A stretch of 64,000 nucleotides of DNA from Antedon bifida (lineage: Eukaryota; Echinodermata; Crinoidea; Comatulida; Antedonidae): contig OY727096.1 in NCBI GenBank assembly GCA_963402885.1, positions 3,224,001 to 3,288,000 on the forward strand. The letters are read 5' to 3'. Below are positions 11,995 through 26,900 of this stretch, piece by piece (position 1 is the first letter of the stretch; every line of letters starts with the position of its first letter). Both the position numbers and the translations under genes were made by a program. Below the pieces are notes generated by a model. That model was given only the letters and a program-made list of their open reading frames with translations. It was not told the origin of the DNA and ran no database searches.

Positions 11995-14900
11995 CTATAT
12001 TGCTGTATAGTGCTTTTTTTTTAATTGCTCAACATCACGTTTAGAGAATTTGTTTGAGTCTGCGATGCTAAGACTGTGAAAAACTTGTTGTAGTGCTGTA
12101 AAACAAAATATTTTTAACTTCATTACAGTATATGAACGAGTTAATAATAATAATAATATCCTGGATTTATAAAGTGTTTATAAAAATTACGGGGTTGTAT
12201 TATAGGAAGGTGGGACTATAATACTTTAACATAGGAGTATATTCGGTCATACACTCTCAAATTGACATGTAAAAACACATTTTACAAACCCGAACCAACA
12301 GTTTTAAGAGAGCGGACTGACAGTAGTACTTACCTGTTTTATCTGACGGTGATAAGAACATCATGACTGTGGTAAAGCGTTGAACCTTTGGTAAAGACTG
12401 AAGAACTTTTAACGTCATATCAACATCTATCAAGACAAATATGTACAATTACTGCAGTAAACCTTTACAAGTTAGTTAATGGATAGCGGTGTTGCGCAAT
12501 GTATAATCCGTCCCCAAAACTGGATTTGCCTTACCCTTCATTATTTGAATATAAAACAATCTCAAGGTTGTGAGATTCTGCTAAAGCTCTCTCTACACTA
12601 TCAAACTAGTTTGACAAAGAAAGTGTGATGAGCCCATGGTAGTGCCCACATATAGTAGTGATATGACATCATCATGTCCATATATGGGCACATCACATAA
12701 AGTTTGATAGTGTAGACAGAGCTTAACATACCTTTTTTGATAATAACACTGTTCAAGCATTCAACAAGAGCTGTCAATAGTTCACCATCCAACGAATGAC
12801 TCACAACTAAAAGAGCATATGAATATGTAGATTAGTATATGAATATGTAGATTAGCATATGAATATGTAAATTAGCATAAGAATATGTAAAAGAGCATAT
12901 GAATATGTAGATTAGCAAATATAGTATTGTTTAAAGGTTTACAATAAATTTAGGTTCGTGGTACTACATGTATTTATAAAAGGAAATAAAGTATGGTAGA
13001 GTTGCTTGGCTACCAATCCAAGGGTCCTGGGTTCAAGTCCTGTCATATGCCAGGATTTTTTCTAATGACAAATTACAACTCCACTCTACAAGACTTGTAA
13101 TAATGATGGCCACCTTTAAGAAGGATAGTGAATGAATTCGCTTATGGTTATCCTTGGCAATTTGCCTAAATATATAAAAACAAATAAAAACAAATTGAAA
13201 AAAATGGCAGAGAATTACCAAACATAGAATTTGACTTTAGCAATATTCATTTTCTTTCATTTGTGGAAAAAATTGCTAGGTTGATTTTTTACTATAGCTA
13301 TGTATACAATATCCAGCTAAACGTGTGATGTGCCCAAATATGGTAGTGATATGACATCATCATGTCCATATTTGAGCACATCACATTATTTTGTCCCAAA
13401 GTTTGATAATGTAGGCAGGGCTTAAGATAATATAAAATTACAAATCATGTCCCTACAGATTCTACTTACTTTGTGGGAGTTTACTTGGCTGCACTAACAT
13501 AAGCAGATCGGCTAAACATTGAATACTGTCAGGTCTGGTGTGTATACTAGCCCAACTCTGAGTAAATTCAAATGGGGTTCCCTGAAACAGCAAAAAACAA
13601 ATACATGTTGTCAATTTATGATTGCATACATATCAACAACAAAAAATGGCATTTGTAAACTTTGTAACAAGAGAAGATTTGGCACTTGTCTTAAGCTCTG
13701 TCTACACTATCAAACTAGTTTGACAAAAAAAAGTGGCAATATCACTACCATATTTCGGCAAACCACACTCATTTGATAGTGTGGACAGAGCTTTAAAGTA
13801 GAAGATGTACAATAAAACAAATTCAAATATGCACTACACATAATAATTAATTATAATTCAGTGATACTCACAGCTTTAAGTTCAACTGGTTTCAAATCTT
13901 CCGGAGCTGGATTGTTGGCAGCCTTACCAGATTTCTTCTTTTTCTTTTTCTTCCCTTCACTTTTCATTGGTCCATTGGTTTTTGTACTAGTAGAGTTTTT
14001 CTCTTCCACGTTTTCTTCAGCATTGTCAGCCACAGGCTCTTGTATATTTGAACCTGGTACCTCTTTTGTGGTGTCCGGTTTTTTTGCATCAGCTTTTTTA
14101 GATTCCTTTATTGCATAGAAAATTTACGGAAAATTAACAATTTAGGCATCATGTCAAAATTATTTTACTGTAGTAATGTATAATGTATAAGTTTAAGAGG
14201 CAGTTACTGATCCTCAAGCTGAACTGGAAACTACAGAATTTGGATTGTGCCTTCCACGGACCCAGGGTAGCCAGCAGTGCAGCGCCTACCAGATCAGAAT
14301 ACTGGGAGACGATCCCCTAGTCTTTTTTAATCGTTTACCCAAAAGCTTGCTAAATAATTGCATAAACAGATTGAAGGTTACATAAATTAGTTAGTGATCA
14401 GAAATGGGTGATGTTAGTGATGAAAAATGAAGTCATCAAAGATAATTTTGAAGGTGATGTTTGGTATTGTACAGTAATTTATTTTCTTGGTATTTTATAT
14501 TAAAAGTTATTGAAATACCTCTTCATCCTCACTTCCATCAACTTCCTTTATTTGTATCTTCTTTCTGTTAGTTTTCTTCTTCTTGCTTGAAGTTTCATTT
14601 TTTCCTGCTGCTGCAGCTGCAGCTGCTGCTCCAGGTGGTGGTGGTGTTGATTGTACTTTTGAAGATTCCATTTGCTTACAACGCAATTCCTGAAATGTAT
14701 TAGAAATCTTATTTATAGTATATGTTTTTTTAAAATTACAATATTAATAACAAAGATACTTAAACTAGGATTTAACAACAAAAAAATGTTAAAAAGTGTG
14801 ATGTGTCATTTTACCAATATGCGTATAACCATGTGGCGCGTTGTGAATACGAAGTCACTAATGATGTACGCGCATTGTGACGTGAATCTTAACTAGACCC

Positions 14901-17900
14901 TTTACTTCAAGACTTGCGCATTGTGATGTGAATCTTAACTAGACCCTTTACTTCAAGACTTGCGCATTGTGACGTGAATCTTAACTAGACCCTTTACTTC
15001 AAGACTTGCGCATTGTGACGTGAATCTTAACTAGACCCTTTACTTCAAGACTTGCAGGTGAAACATGAGATTGAAGACTAAGTCGCTAATGATGTACGCG
15101 CATTGTGACGTGAATCTTAACTAGACCCTTTACTTCAAGGCTTGCAGGTGAAACATGAGATTGGAGACTAAAGCCGATTTTCCACTAGGCGAATTTGTTC
15201 GAGCGAATCCAACGTTTCAAAAAGAAAAAAATCGCCTACTCTCTTTCCACTACATGAGCGAATAGCTGCGACTTTCATGTTCCTCGCGTGGTTGCTGAGA
15301 ATTTCGATTCGCATGAGTGCTCATGAAAGCGTCATAGCTCATTTCCTGAGCTCTGATTGGTTGCGCAATATTTCGCTTCGCAAAAAGTAGAAACAATTCG
15401 AACTAGTAAATTTCGCTGAAGCGAAAAATTAAAGGAACTAGAATTCGTCGAAGAAGGGAGTATGACAGACAGAAACTCGAATACGCATGCGTATAGCATG
15501 ACGCTTTCGATTCGCGCGAACAAATTCGCCTAGTGGAAAATCGGCTTGAGATGCAAGATTACAAAGTACTGTATTGTAACTTACATTTCTGTACAATTCT
15601 TTCACAATATCCAATTCCTTGACAGCAGGTTTATTTGTTGGATCAATCTTGAGGAGGGTGTTGAGATCTTTTAAAGACATCTTGTAGTCTTTCAACATCT
15701 GTCCAAAAAAGCAATATTGCATATATGAATAAATACAAGTTTCTAAGTTTTAAACATACACTAAACATGGATTTTGTATAATATGTATATTTATATATAG
15801 AATAATTTGTGCAGAACATAAATATTATTATTCCTCTCAGTAGTAAGACCTTATAAATTACCTTTTTACTCAGAGCTCTTCTGTAGAATGCTTTGACGTT
15901 ATTTGGATCAAGTTTGAGAGCGGTAGAGCAATCTTGGTCTGCAAGAAGAGGCTAGACAGCAAACACACAAACATTATTTTGTTTTACATCTTAAACATAC
16001 TAATTCAATCATATGACAGAAATTTATTTAGGTGTTATATAATATTGAATATTGTCCTACCTGGTTGATCTTGAGGTGACACAAAGCTCTATTAGTGTAC
16101 CCTACGGTCTGAGTATTATCCAACGCAACACAATCACTGTAACACTTTATTGCTTCACCATATTCACCCTAATGTAATATAAAAAAAGAACTACAATGTA
16201 CGGCTGGCTTGCATGTACGTACTGCAACTTGTAATTAAAAATAATATTAAAGATGTATTGTCCACCAGAAACATAAAAATGAAGATTAATTAAATCAGAC
16301 TTTTATATATGTTATTTTGTAGTTTTAATAAAGTTAATCACTTCCATAGAAAAAAAACGAAAAAAAAATCATGTTTTCACTTATAAAATGACAAAATAAA
16401 TGTTAAAATTCAACCAAAAATCCATTGGCTGGCAGCCAATTTGATCATTTTTTGCTTTAAATTACATTTTTTCAGGTAAATACATTTTTTTCGATCCAAT
16501 TTTTTGTCAAAGTGGATAACTATTATGTTACATTTATAAAATGAAATATTCAACAAACATTTTTTAAGAATTGTTTTTCAGGGGGACAATACATCTTTAA
16601 AAAGAAACAATTGTTTTTTCTGTAGCTGTGGGTTACACAGCAAGTTACGTTGGTTTATATACAAATAATACAACCAAAAAAAGAAATTTGATATAGTAGT
16701 ACAATTTTTATAAATAGAGGACCACTCTTGTTGCATAGTTATCACTCTAATACTTTAATATATCTATGGAAAAGACTAGAACTTGAGAGATGTGTACCTT
16801 TTTATGGTGCATGTTGCCATTATCTTTTGCTGTCTGGTATTGCTTTTGAATAGATGTTGTATTGTCATCCTCTTTAATCTTTCTCTCGTGTTCAGTGATA
16901 CTTTTCAAGATTGCCTCCGCTGCCATGTTGGCATTATTTTCAACTTGAGCATCTAACTCCACTTGTCGGTTCTCTTCATCTTTTTCCTTAGCTTTATCTG
17001 TTACTTTTTCCACATCCTCTCCGCCTTTAGCAGCCTCCCTCTTTTCAACATCTACTTTCGTCAGATTCTCTTGCTGCGAACCTGAATAGGTCATTCCGGT
17101 TGACATCTTGACACTGCCGGATGACTCTGTTCTGGAAGTAGTAACAGCTGGTGAGGAACTCTTTGCAACAGTGGTGAGTACAGGAGGAATCAAAGATGGC
17201 GCCTGTGTTCTCTTTGGTAGCTTCTCTCTCCAAGCTGAACCATCCTTTTCTTTCAGAACCGTCATACACCTAGACACAAATTAATGAAAATGGCTAGTCC
17301 TTAATTTTATCATCTGTGAGGAATCAGTCTCCACTGATAATTCAATTCAATTTATTTTTAAAGATATATCTTTATGTAATTTTTTTAAAAGTAGAATGCA
17401 CTTATGCTGGCGAAACTTAAATAATATCTTCATGGAATTAAGTTTATAAATGGCAAAGTGAGCAGCACATTTATTTCATTTTATTTATTTATTCTGTCTG
17501 AATTCTGAATGACACTTTCAGTGTTTAAAACATTGATTTCCAAAGTGGTTCAGTAGAGAACATTAACAATAATAAAAATAATTCAAAGACAACTAACAAA
17601 GTAATTTACATTGGTACACATACATTTACAAAGGTAACTATCTACAAAACATACAGTATATATAACTAATGGAATGAATTCAAAGTAAAAGATTAATACT
17701 TAATCAGTAATATTTTGAATTTGAAAAAGTTGAAAGTGTCAGATTTATAGTTTGTTTTTGTGTCATTTGAAAGTTTGTTTCATAATTTGATTGATGGATA
17801 TACAAAAGTTCTTATTTATGCAAAATTATTTTATTTTAACTCGATATGTCACAGTGGATATCGATATGTGCATACTGTTTTGCGAGTACAGACATATTTT

Positions 17901-20900
17901 TGCCAGAAGCTTATGCTATTTACTTTTTTTTTAATTTACATTTAAATGTTTTTTTGTGTGTTTGACATGGGTAAAAAAAAAAAATGAATATAATTTGAAC
18001 AAATGATTAGTATATCAATACCTAGCAGATCCATCCAGAGCAGTCTTGTTGGTTTGGTCAATACGGAACACATTTCTATAGTCTACATATGCATCTCCAT
18101 ACCTGAATTATAATAATAATACATTTACTAAAATATAAAAACAAAGCTGGACTATTGAAATAAACCAAAGATATCATATCTCAGATCTTTTTTTTTCATT
18201 GGAACTTTAAGCCTGTGAATATCAACTAGCATTTTAAGAGAGCCCCTGAATATAGCATTTTAAGAGGGCCCCTGAATATCAACTAGCATTTTAAGAGGGC
18301 CCCTAAATATCAACTAGCATTTTAAGAGGGCCCCTAAATATCAACTAGCATTTTAAGAGGGCCCCTAAATATCAACTAGCATTTTAAGAGGGCTCCTAAA
18401 TATCAACTAGCTGTTTAAGAGGGCCAGTGAATAGTTTGAATCCATGCACGCCGCATTGCTTGTATCCTTAGGCAAGTAAAGACACTTTACTTATGTTTGC
18501 CTATTATATCCACCCAGGTGTATAAATGGGTACCTGGCAAGGTAAAAACATAATTGCGCAGATTACTAGCTGCATTATGGGAGTATGTTTCCATACGTGT
18601 TTGATCCAATGACTGGGGTAATAATGTGAAGCGCTTAGAAGCATTGTGCAATAAGCGCTAAAAAAAAAACAAGTATTGTTATTAATATCAACTGGTATTT
18701 GTATGTCCAAGTGGAAAAGTTACCTCCGTACAAAGGAAACATGAATATGATATTTTACATACTATTAGTTTATTACAATGATGGAATTGTTAGTTTTGAT
18801 TATAAAAAAATAGTAACATTTTTGAAATTATCAAGTACAACCTTTCCAACGTTTCATATGCTTTGGCTCGTCGAAGGTAAGCTTTAATAAGTAATGGGGC
18901 TCGTTGAAGGGCGCTATCACAATCTTGAATACACTGTCTCAGGTCTCCTACATGGTAACTACATGCGGCACGGTTACTGTACAATGTTGCCAGTGAGTAT
19001 GTGTGAACTCCATTATCTTAAAAATAATGCAAAAATCATGAATAACTAAATTAGACTAGATTAGTGACCATGCATTACATTTTAAATAATATATATATTA
19101 AGCCCTGTCTACACAATCAAACTAGTTTGACAAAAAAAGTGTGATGTGCCCAAATATGGTGGTGATATGCACATGTATGTGCACATTTTTTTTTGTCAAA
19201 TAAAGCTTGATAGTGTAGACAGAGCTTAAAGATGTATTGTCCCTCAAAAACATGAAAAATGAAGATTAATTAAATCAGACTTTGAATATGTTATTTTGTT
19301 GTTTTAATAAAGTTAATCACTTCAATAGAAAAAAAACCGAAAAAAAAATCACGTTTTCACTTATAAAATGACAAAATTAATGTTAATGTTAAAATTCAAC
19401 CAAAAATCCATTGGCTGGCAGCCAATTTGACCATTTTTTGCTTTAAATTACATTTTTTTCAGGTAAATACATTTTTTTTCGATCCAATTTTAGGTCAAAG
19501 TGGATAACTATTATGTTACATTAAAATGGAATATTCAACAAAAAAATTTTTAAGAATTATTTTTCAGGGGGACAATACATCTTTAAGAAATGTTGTTTGT
19601 CTAGTGGAAAACAGTACCATAGTAACCTTAGCTTTACCAACCTGGCAATAGTGATTTTATAGACTTGGTGTAGAATTCTGATGCTTTACCATACTGCCCT
19701 GAGCTGTATAACTTGAAGGCTTCATCCTTATAAGACACGGTACTACTAGGAAGGGGAGGTGGTACGGAAGGGAGGGAGGTAGGAGATTGGGAGGTTGCAG
19801 CTTGGGATGAAGGAGTCTGGGAGGTTGCAGCTTGAGATGAAGGAGATTTGGAGGTTGCAGTTTGGGATGAAGGAGTCTGGGAGGTTGCAGCTTGGGATGA
19901 AGGATTCTTGGAGGTTGCAGTTTGGGATGAAGGAGAGGTAGGCTTTGATTCTTCAGGTGTATGTACCATGTTCTCTGATAGTAGAGGGTTCCGTTCCATT
20001 TCAGAATGATTTGATACTGGTGATATTAATTCATTTTCAATTATATTATGCTTGTCGCTTTTCTCGCCATTGCGTACACGTTTCTTGGCGCTAAACACAT
20101 TCCCATCAGCCTGATCATTTTCCATTTTCTTATCGCTTTCATTTACTATTGCATCCTCTGGATCATCACTATCGCTGCCTTCCACTTCTTTTATTTCTAT
20201 TCGTTTACCCTTGCTTTCTGTTGTTTTATTTTTCGATTCATTTGTTACAATATCAGCAAGCATATTCTGAAAGTAGAGCATCAAATGCATAAGTGCGGTC
20301 TAATGGTATGATACTAACCCTGTAAGCGACATGTTTAAACCTACAATTTTATTTGTACAATATGAGAACTGTTTCTGTTTTAAGTTATTTTTATGTATTT
20401 CATACGCATCCAACAGCAAGCACAAACTCAAATTACAGGATGACATAATTTATCGTGCTTATAAACTAAGTCTCACTTGAGGATTAGGAAGTGGAGTTGA
20501 AAAAGTCGTGAGTTACAACCCAGGCACTACAGTAGGTCAGGATTAAACCCTGGACCTTGGGATTGGAAGGCAAGCATGTTAACCACCAAGCTACAGCTCC
20601 ACTACAAGTAGTAGAACCCTTACCTTTGCTTGTTTATTGCCAGGCTCTAGTGCCAGGGTTTGTTGAATATCTAGCTTAGCTGCATGGTACCTCTTAAGCC
20701 CCTTCTTTGCCGTGGCCCGTCTTAGCAAAGCTGCAAATGAAATCAAATTCATGTTACCATGCATGCTCTACTCTTTGCGCCTTAAATTGCAGGGGAACAG
20801 TGCGGTGGTGTTTGAATCATCTTTGTTATTATTATTTTTTTATTGTCATTAACAGGTTGTCTTTAGTTAGCCTATTTCCTGTTCAGAGTCTAGATAATTT

Positions 20901-23900
20901 TAATAATAAATTAACACTCAAAGCGCTCTGGTCTGTAAGAAATAGCGCTATATAAATGTCGCATTATATATTATTATATTATTATATACTCTCCATGCTC
21001 TTTATTTATACGGTTTCAACAAAATTGAAATACTACTTCACCTTTGACATTATCTGGTTCCGATTCCAAAACCTTATTGCAATCTTCTATAGCATCACCA
21101 AATTTCTGTAATTTTATGCCTAGCGCAAAACACATTACAAAATGTATATTAAAACATTACTGTTGCGAATGACGAACGGGAAAACAAAGGGTACCACTGT
21201 GCATTGCTTAATGCTCAGCTACACGCATGCCAGTAAACCAGCAGTATTAGTACAACCATATTACGTGACTCCCCAGAAAATATAAAAAAGTGCAAAAACA
21301 GAAGGGTATACGATAGAACATATTTTTGCTATAGCGCCAAATTTAAGAAAAAATAAAATCATAGGTTATATTTAGTCACTGTTAAAAAAAATGCATCTCT
21401 ATCAACATCCATATTTAATTTCAAAGCATTCAATTCAACTTACAAACAAGAGATCTATTGTTATAAGCTGGTAATGACGGTTTTAAAGAGAGGCTACGAC
21501 TATAATAAGCCAATGCTTCTTGGAAATCCTTAGCATAAAATGCCTGCAAGATAGAGAAAATAATAATAATAAACTAAAGTGCTATTTACTGATGTCTTAC
21601 AGCGCTAAAAGACCAAAAAGAATTATTGAAAAAGGTGAGATTTTAGAAGTGACTTGAATTGCTTAAGAGATTTGACGGATATGGAGTGGAAGCTGGTTCC
21701 TAACTAGTGGCGCTTGTGAATTGAGATTAAATCCTGCAGATCCCAGAAACTGATTGGTAAACAAGAGTGGATATTTTGTAGATTATAGAGAAAAATATAA
21801 TGTATAACTTCTCTCAAACCGGACACCTAAAAAACTAGAAATATTCTCAAAACAAGATTATTTAAAGTTGTCTACGCTATCAAATTTTATGTTACAAAAC
21901 ATGTGATATGCCCATATATGAACATGATGTCATATCACTACCAATTTGGGCACATCACACTTTGTAGACAGAGTTTAAAGTTCTAGAATTTCCCAACATT
22001 TTTCTTTCCTCACTGTACATCATTCAGGAAACCAAACTTGGTTTTTAAGAAATTGATTTTTAGAAATTATAAAAAGATGACGATATCGTATGTTGTTCAA
22101 TGCTCTTCCATAAACAGTATTAATTAATTAGTTATCCGCTTGGTAGAGCGGATAACTCCTTGTTACTGTATGGGATCAATATTTTTTTTCTGTATTATTC
22201 TTGGATCCTTCCTTCCTTTTTGTGAGTCGCGTTTCTCTAAAATGTGTAAACATAACATTTCATAACTTTGACAACATATGGGCATTTACGTGAAGTTGTG
22301 CACCTCCTATTTTTGAATGACGTCATAGTTGCGCAACGTGACTTACGCGCAATTTTATGAATTTCAATGATTGATTATAGATTAAAAACCAAAAGTCATT
22401 TAGTATTGACACTTTGACAAAATTTAAGTCATATCAGGGGCAAACTTTCTACGGATTAAAAATGGCATGTTTCACAAGAAGTTACGCGCGCACGCGCATT
22501 TAAAATTTCAAAATGCGCAAAATTAATTTCTAATCAACTTTTTATGCGTTTCTTGTCATTTTGAGCATGTCAAAAATTCCCACGGGCGCGCAATTTTTTA
22601 CGCACGCGGTGCGCACGTAGCGTTAAAAACATATTTTTTTCTCTTGAATTATATTTTTCAAGTCTTTCCTAGTAATTTTGAAAACAATTTAGACCTTTTC
22701 CAGTTTAAATAACGCCATACGAACACGTTGAATTAGACAATTCGTGCGCGTTTTTTATGAAAAAGCTTAAAAAATCGTCAAAATTATGTCTTTTTTTAAA
22801 CAGTCATAGTTTCTAAAGTAAACCGTGAACCGTTTATTTTTATTACAAAATCTAGAAGTTGATGAGTTGTAGATATCGGATCATGCATCGATAAGGCTAA
22901 AAAAACATTGTGACGTCATCGTATGGCCACACGAATGTAAAATATAGGATTTTTGTCTCTTTCGTTATTGCTCATCACATTCAATGGAGCGCATCACGCT
23001 TATCTGTATTCCTTTTTCGCCTAAATTTATATATTGTGTAGGTCAATCAACTTTCTTTAGCATGAGATAAAAATATTTTAATTTTTATGACGTCATCATG
23101 CCTAAAAATTTTAATTACGTGGGTCATTAATTTCATCTTTACAGTAAATTTTAATCTGTAATAGCTCGTAAGAATAAAATGTGATAATCACGATTAAAAC
23201 GTTTTCTGGAAGCTATTGGATTGTAGATACGAATTCATGTAAACATTTTGCCAATCGGATGTTGTGACGTCATCATATGGCCAGTTGAATAAAAAAAGTC
23301 GTATTTTCATATTTTGCGTAATAGTTCATCACATTTAAAAGGGTGCGCATCTATATTTTACGTATTCAAATTTCTTCTACACGTTAATATGTTGTTCCTG
23401 AGATAATTTCCTCCAGAAATTGCTATTTAAGTGTTTCATTTTGATACCGTCGCCATGTTAAAAATTGGAATAAATGGCGGGTCCCGTAATTTCACCTATT
23501 CTACACTGTATGTAATATGTATACAGATTATACTCTTTGCATGTATATACTATATGACACAAATTGACAGAATTCAGCACTAACAGCATATCATATTCTT
23601 CAGTTCTTGTCATAATGCCATAATCTTTATCTGTGTGCAATATTCCAACGTATGACGTGCACGTGGCGTTTGTCGTGGTGCGGATAACTAACTCGTCAAA
23701 GTGACGAGTTTCATGTCTAGTTTTCAATAGAGTTTGTTACAAAATAGGACGCAGCGCAAGGATGCATGTAAATTGCAAGTAATTTGACCAATCACAAGTG
23801 ATGGATTATCCAAACTGTTGCTTGTCATTGGTCATTTGCGTTGCATCCTAGTGGGAACCAAGCATTAAGGCAAGGCATCTATAATCTTCTTAAGCTCTGT

Positions 23901-26900
23901 CTACACTATCAAACTAGTTTGACCAAAAAAAAGCGTGATGTGCTCAAATATGGTAGTGATATGGTAAAATAAGGTAGTGGTATGACATCATTATGTCCAT
24001 ATATGGGCACATCACATAAAGTTTGATAATGTAGACAAGGATTTACTTCATTTCCTTTGTCTTTCTCTCTTTGTGCTTTTAATATCTTCTCTTCTTCTGA
24101 CATTCCTATACAAAAAAATAGTATACAAACAATTAATCTTTATAAGTGCAATGGGTCTTTTAATTAGTACACACCGCTCTCCAAAAAAGTTAGTTCCAAT
24201 CACCATAAAAAATTGCCCGGCGCTATTGCAGTACTCCATTCTATATTACAAACCTGAGCATGCTATAGTGCAGTTATTTGAATATCATGTGACCCAAACT
24301 CATCCAATCAAATGACAAGAATCTACTTAGGTGTGTTATAGTAAAAAATATATAATATATAATACTGTCAAGGTTGAGACAAGAAATGAAGTACCATTTT
24401 GTATAGACAAGACAAAAATCATGCATTCTCATTCTTCTCAAAATATTTGCAAGTTAATTTTAGCTAGGCCTACATTACTCAAAATATTTGAACAACTAAA
24501 GCACTTACAGCACAGAAGTGTACAACTACTCACTTCTGAACCTAAATTTAAAGGCATACCTACCACTGGTATCGACCATGTGTTCTATGTTGACTATATT
24601 ATCTGTTATTTTGCTAGGCCCAGCTTTGTTTTCTTCCTCAACTTTGTCAACAGCTGCTTCAGCATCATACTTATCCCAGGCCCTGTAATTGGATGATGTG
24701 ATGTGTTCTTTTGATGGCTTACCCCAATCTTCATTCTTAGTGGAAAAGGCAGCAAACATAATTTAGCTTTTAGAATTTAGATTTAATGAAATCATGTTTA
24801 TAATCATATATTTGTTTTCCTCACTCCCATTCCCTAAATTACCATTTATTGTCTTAATCCAGCGCTTACAGTATACCCCACAAACAAATGTGATTAGAGA
24901 AGTCTATGTACCTGAGCTTTCTCACCATCGGCTGAAATAACAGTACTATTGCGTATAGGTGGGAGATCTGACGACATACCATCATTTACAACTGCTGAAT
25001 TAACTCTTTCAATTTTTTCAAAATCCTGAAAAAAAAAAAAAAAAACAGATTTTGAATTCAATAACAGATCACAAATAATACTCACTACATTTCAAATGTC
25101 GCAACTTAGAAAAAATAAGATGTCTGGAGAGGGAACTTAAATTATAATAAAACTATTTAAAACATCTTCATTGCCGTCGCGAGACAATTTCAATTCAATT
25201 CATCGACATTTTTATTCCATAATCAAAATAAAAACATATACAAATACAATACAAATAATAAGATAATGGAATGGGATACAAAATAAGCACAAGTGCTTTA
25301 AGCATGTAATCCTAACAAAAAGATTTCCCGAAAGATCATAAACAAAACGGTACTGGGTTTGGTCTACTAGCGTTCCTGCTGCTGAGAAATTGGGCTTCTA
25401 ATTATTTATTAGTTATACCCGCAATTATCAGGATGAACCTGTACATACATACTAAAAGCGTGGTTCCCACTACCGACGCAATGTAACGCAACCCACGCAA
25501 CGTAACAAAATGCCCTTCTAATAATTGTGTTTGCCCCACCTGCGTGAAAACAAACGCGATGTACTACTGTATGTTTTCCAGTGTTCTTTCGCCTTGCGTT
25601 GTTGCCGTGAAATCAAACTTATTTGATTTCTCGTAGCGATGTTTGCAACACTGTTACGCCGTCGGTTCCCACTTGTGATTACGCAATACAGCACTTTGCG
25701 TCGCTGCGTTACGTTGCGATTCATTTTAGTTGGAACCACGCTTAAGGGGAATCTACCACAACAAAAACATTAATCATGAAATTCTTACATTCATCTCTTT
25801 CTGTATATCATCCCACTCTCCTTTACTGGTGTTATATTTTGTAGCTGGTAAACCATCCTCAATCAATACTTTGCTAAAACAGAAAATGAAAATCATTTAC
25901 AATTATTCCATAACAACAAACACTTTGATTGGTTGATTTTGTTTCTTGTGCTATGCATTAATTTCTTCCGTTTCAACGATTTAAGTTGCATCATCAGCTT
26001 TTTGTAAGTTTTGTGACGGTAAACCCACCTGCAGAGTGCCGAAGGGTGTCTGAAGAGGGTAGTTTTTTTATTAAATGTTAAAAGATTTGACTTTCATCTC
26101 ATGAAAAAATTGAACATTAATTATTTGTGTACTATAGTTAACAAATACTAGCAATTGAATATCGTGACATAAGTAAACTATATCCCCAGGACATCAGTGT
26201 TTTAATCCAATTCTTGTCTACACTATCAAACTTTATGTGACAAAAAAATGTGATGTGCCCATATATGGACATGATGTTGTCATATCACTACCATATTTGG
26301 GTATCACTACCATATTTGGGCACATTTATTATTATTTATCACACATCACACACTTTTTTGTCCAACTAGTTTGACAGTGCTCTACAATGGTAAATTCTAG
26401 AAATCATGCCATGTATACCATAACCATAACGTAACCAATGCAATTTAAACTAGAGGGTACTCCGAGAGTACAAACCTCCGCCTACTGTAAAATTCCCCTA
26501 CATAAAATGCCCCCTGAATATTTTTGTTTTACATTTTTTTTTATTAGTTCTAAGTGTAAATATGTTAACTGCACACTACAAAGTTGTGGATGACAGTGTG
26601 GTGTAATGGTTATGTATCCAGCCTCTCACAGTTAAGATCGCTGGTTCAAGTCCCACTGAGGTTTTTTTTTTAATTATTTTTTTATTTCTTTTTTTTTTGT
26701 TTTTTGTGGACCTTGATCTTTGACCCTGACCCTTCAAAATTTAACCACAATTATATGATGTGTCATTGATCATTGTGGCTAAGTTTGGTGAGAATCGGAT
26801 AAAAACTGTGGTCTCTAGGCAGTAAAATAGTTTTTTGTTAGTTGTGACCTTGACCTATGACCTTTTCCCCTCAAATTCGAACTCGTCCGAGCTTTTGGGG

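Larger units (their letters stand above)
11995..13581 (-). other. SPAG1: SPAG1 RPAP3_C domain exons
   Basis: Exons 19-22 (13470-13581, 12732-12806, 12334-12426, 11995-12095). Motifs TPFEFTQSWASIHT, CLADLLMLVQPSKLPQ, VDMTLKVLQSLPKVQRF and SDSNKFSKRDVEQLKKKH-type ends match the C-terminal alpha-helical domain shared with RPAP3, which contacts the RUVBL1/2 ATPases. The stop codon is at 11995-11997. Confidence 0.9.
18022..20266 (-). other. SPAG1: SPAG1 linker exon 10 and TPR block B
   Basis: Exon 10 (19642-20266, 625 nt) opens with an acidic/basic linker (VEGSDSDDPEDA). It then carries five tandem 10-aa repeats of the type PSSQTATSKS (residues ~420-469, DNA ~19780-19935), a 30-bp coding minisatellite, followed by a proline run. 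It ends in the first helix of TPR block B (AFKLYSSGQYGKASEFYTKS). Exons 11 and 12 complete the block with YSNRAACSYHVGD, IQDCDSALQ and YLRRAKAYETLE. The repeat number is likely to vary between individuals. Confidence 0.9.
20624..24105 (-). other. SPAG1: SPAG1 TPR block A exons
   Basis: Exons 6-9 (24047-24105, 21444-21543, 21042-21119, 20624-20730). Exon 6 ends KDKGNE, the lead-in to the first TPR helix. Exon 7 has the YYSRSLSL and AYNNRSLV helices, exon 8 the DAIEDCNKVLESEPDNVK repeat, and exon 9 ALLRRATAKKGLKRY. This is the standard three-repeat TPR clamp that binds the EEVD tail of HSP70 or HSP90. Confidence 0.9.

Noticed and set aside
12600-12804. Minus-strand frame continuing from SPAG1 exon 20 into the MITE
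   Set aside because: It passes the clear GTATG donor at 12730-12731; residues after LNSVIIKK are translated MITE.
26585-26665. Possible tRNA gene (GTGTGGTGTAATGGTTATG ... TGGTTCAAGTCCC)
   Set aside because: Box A and B are present, but acceptor-stem pairing is not convincing and it lies inside a longer dispersed repeat, so it is treated as SINE-like.
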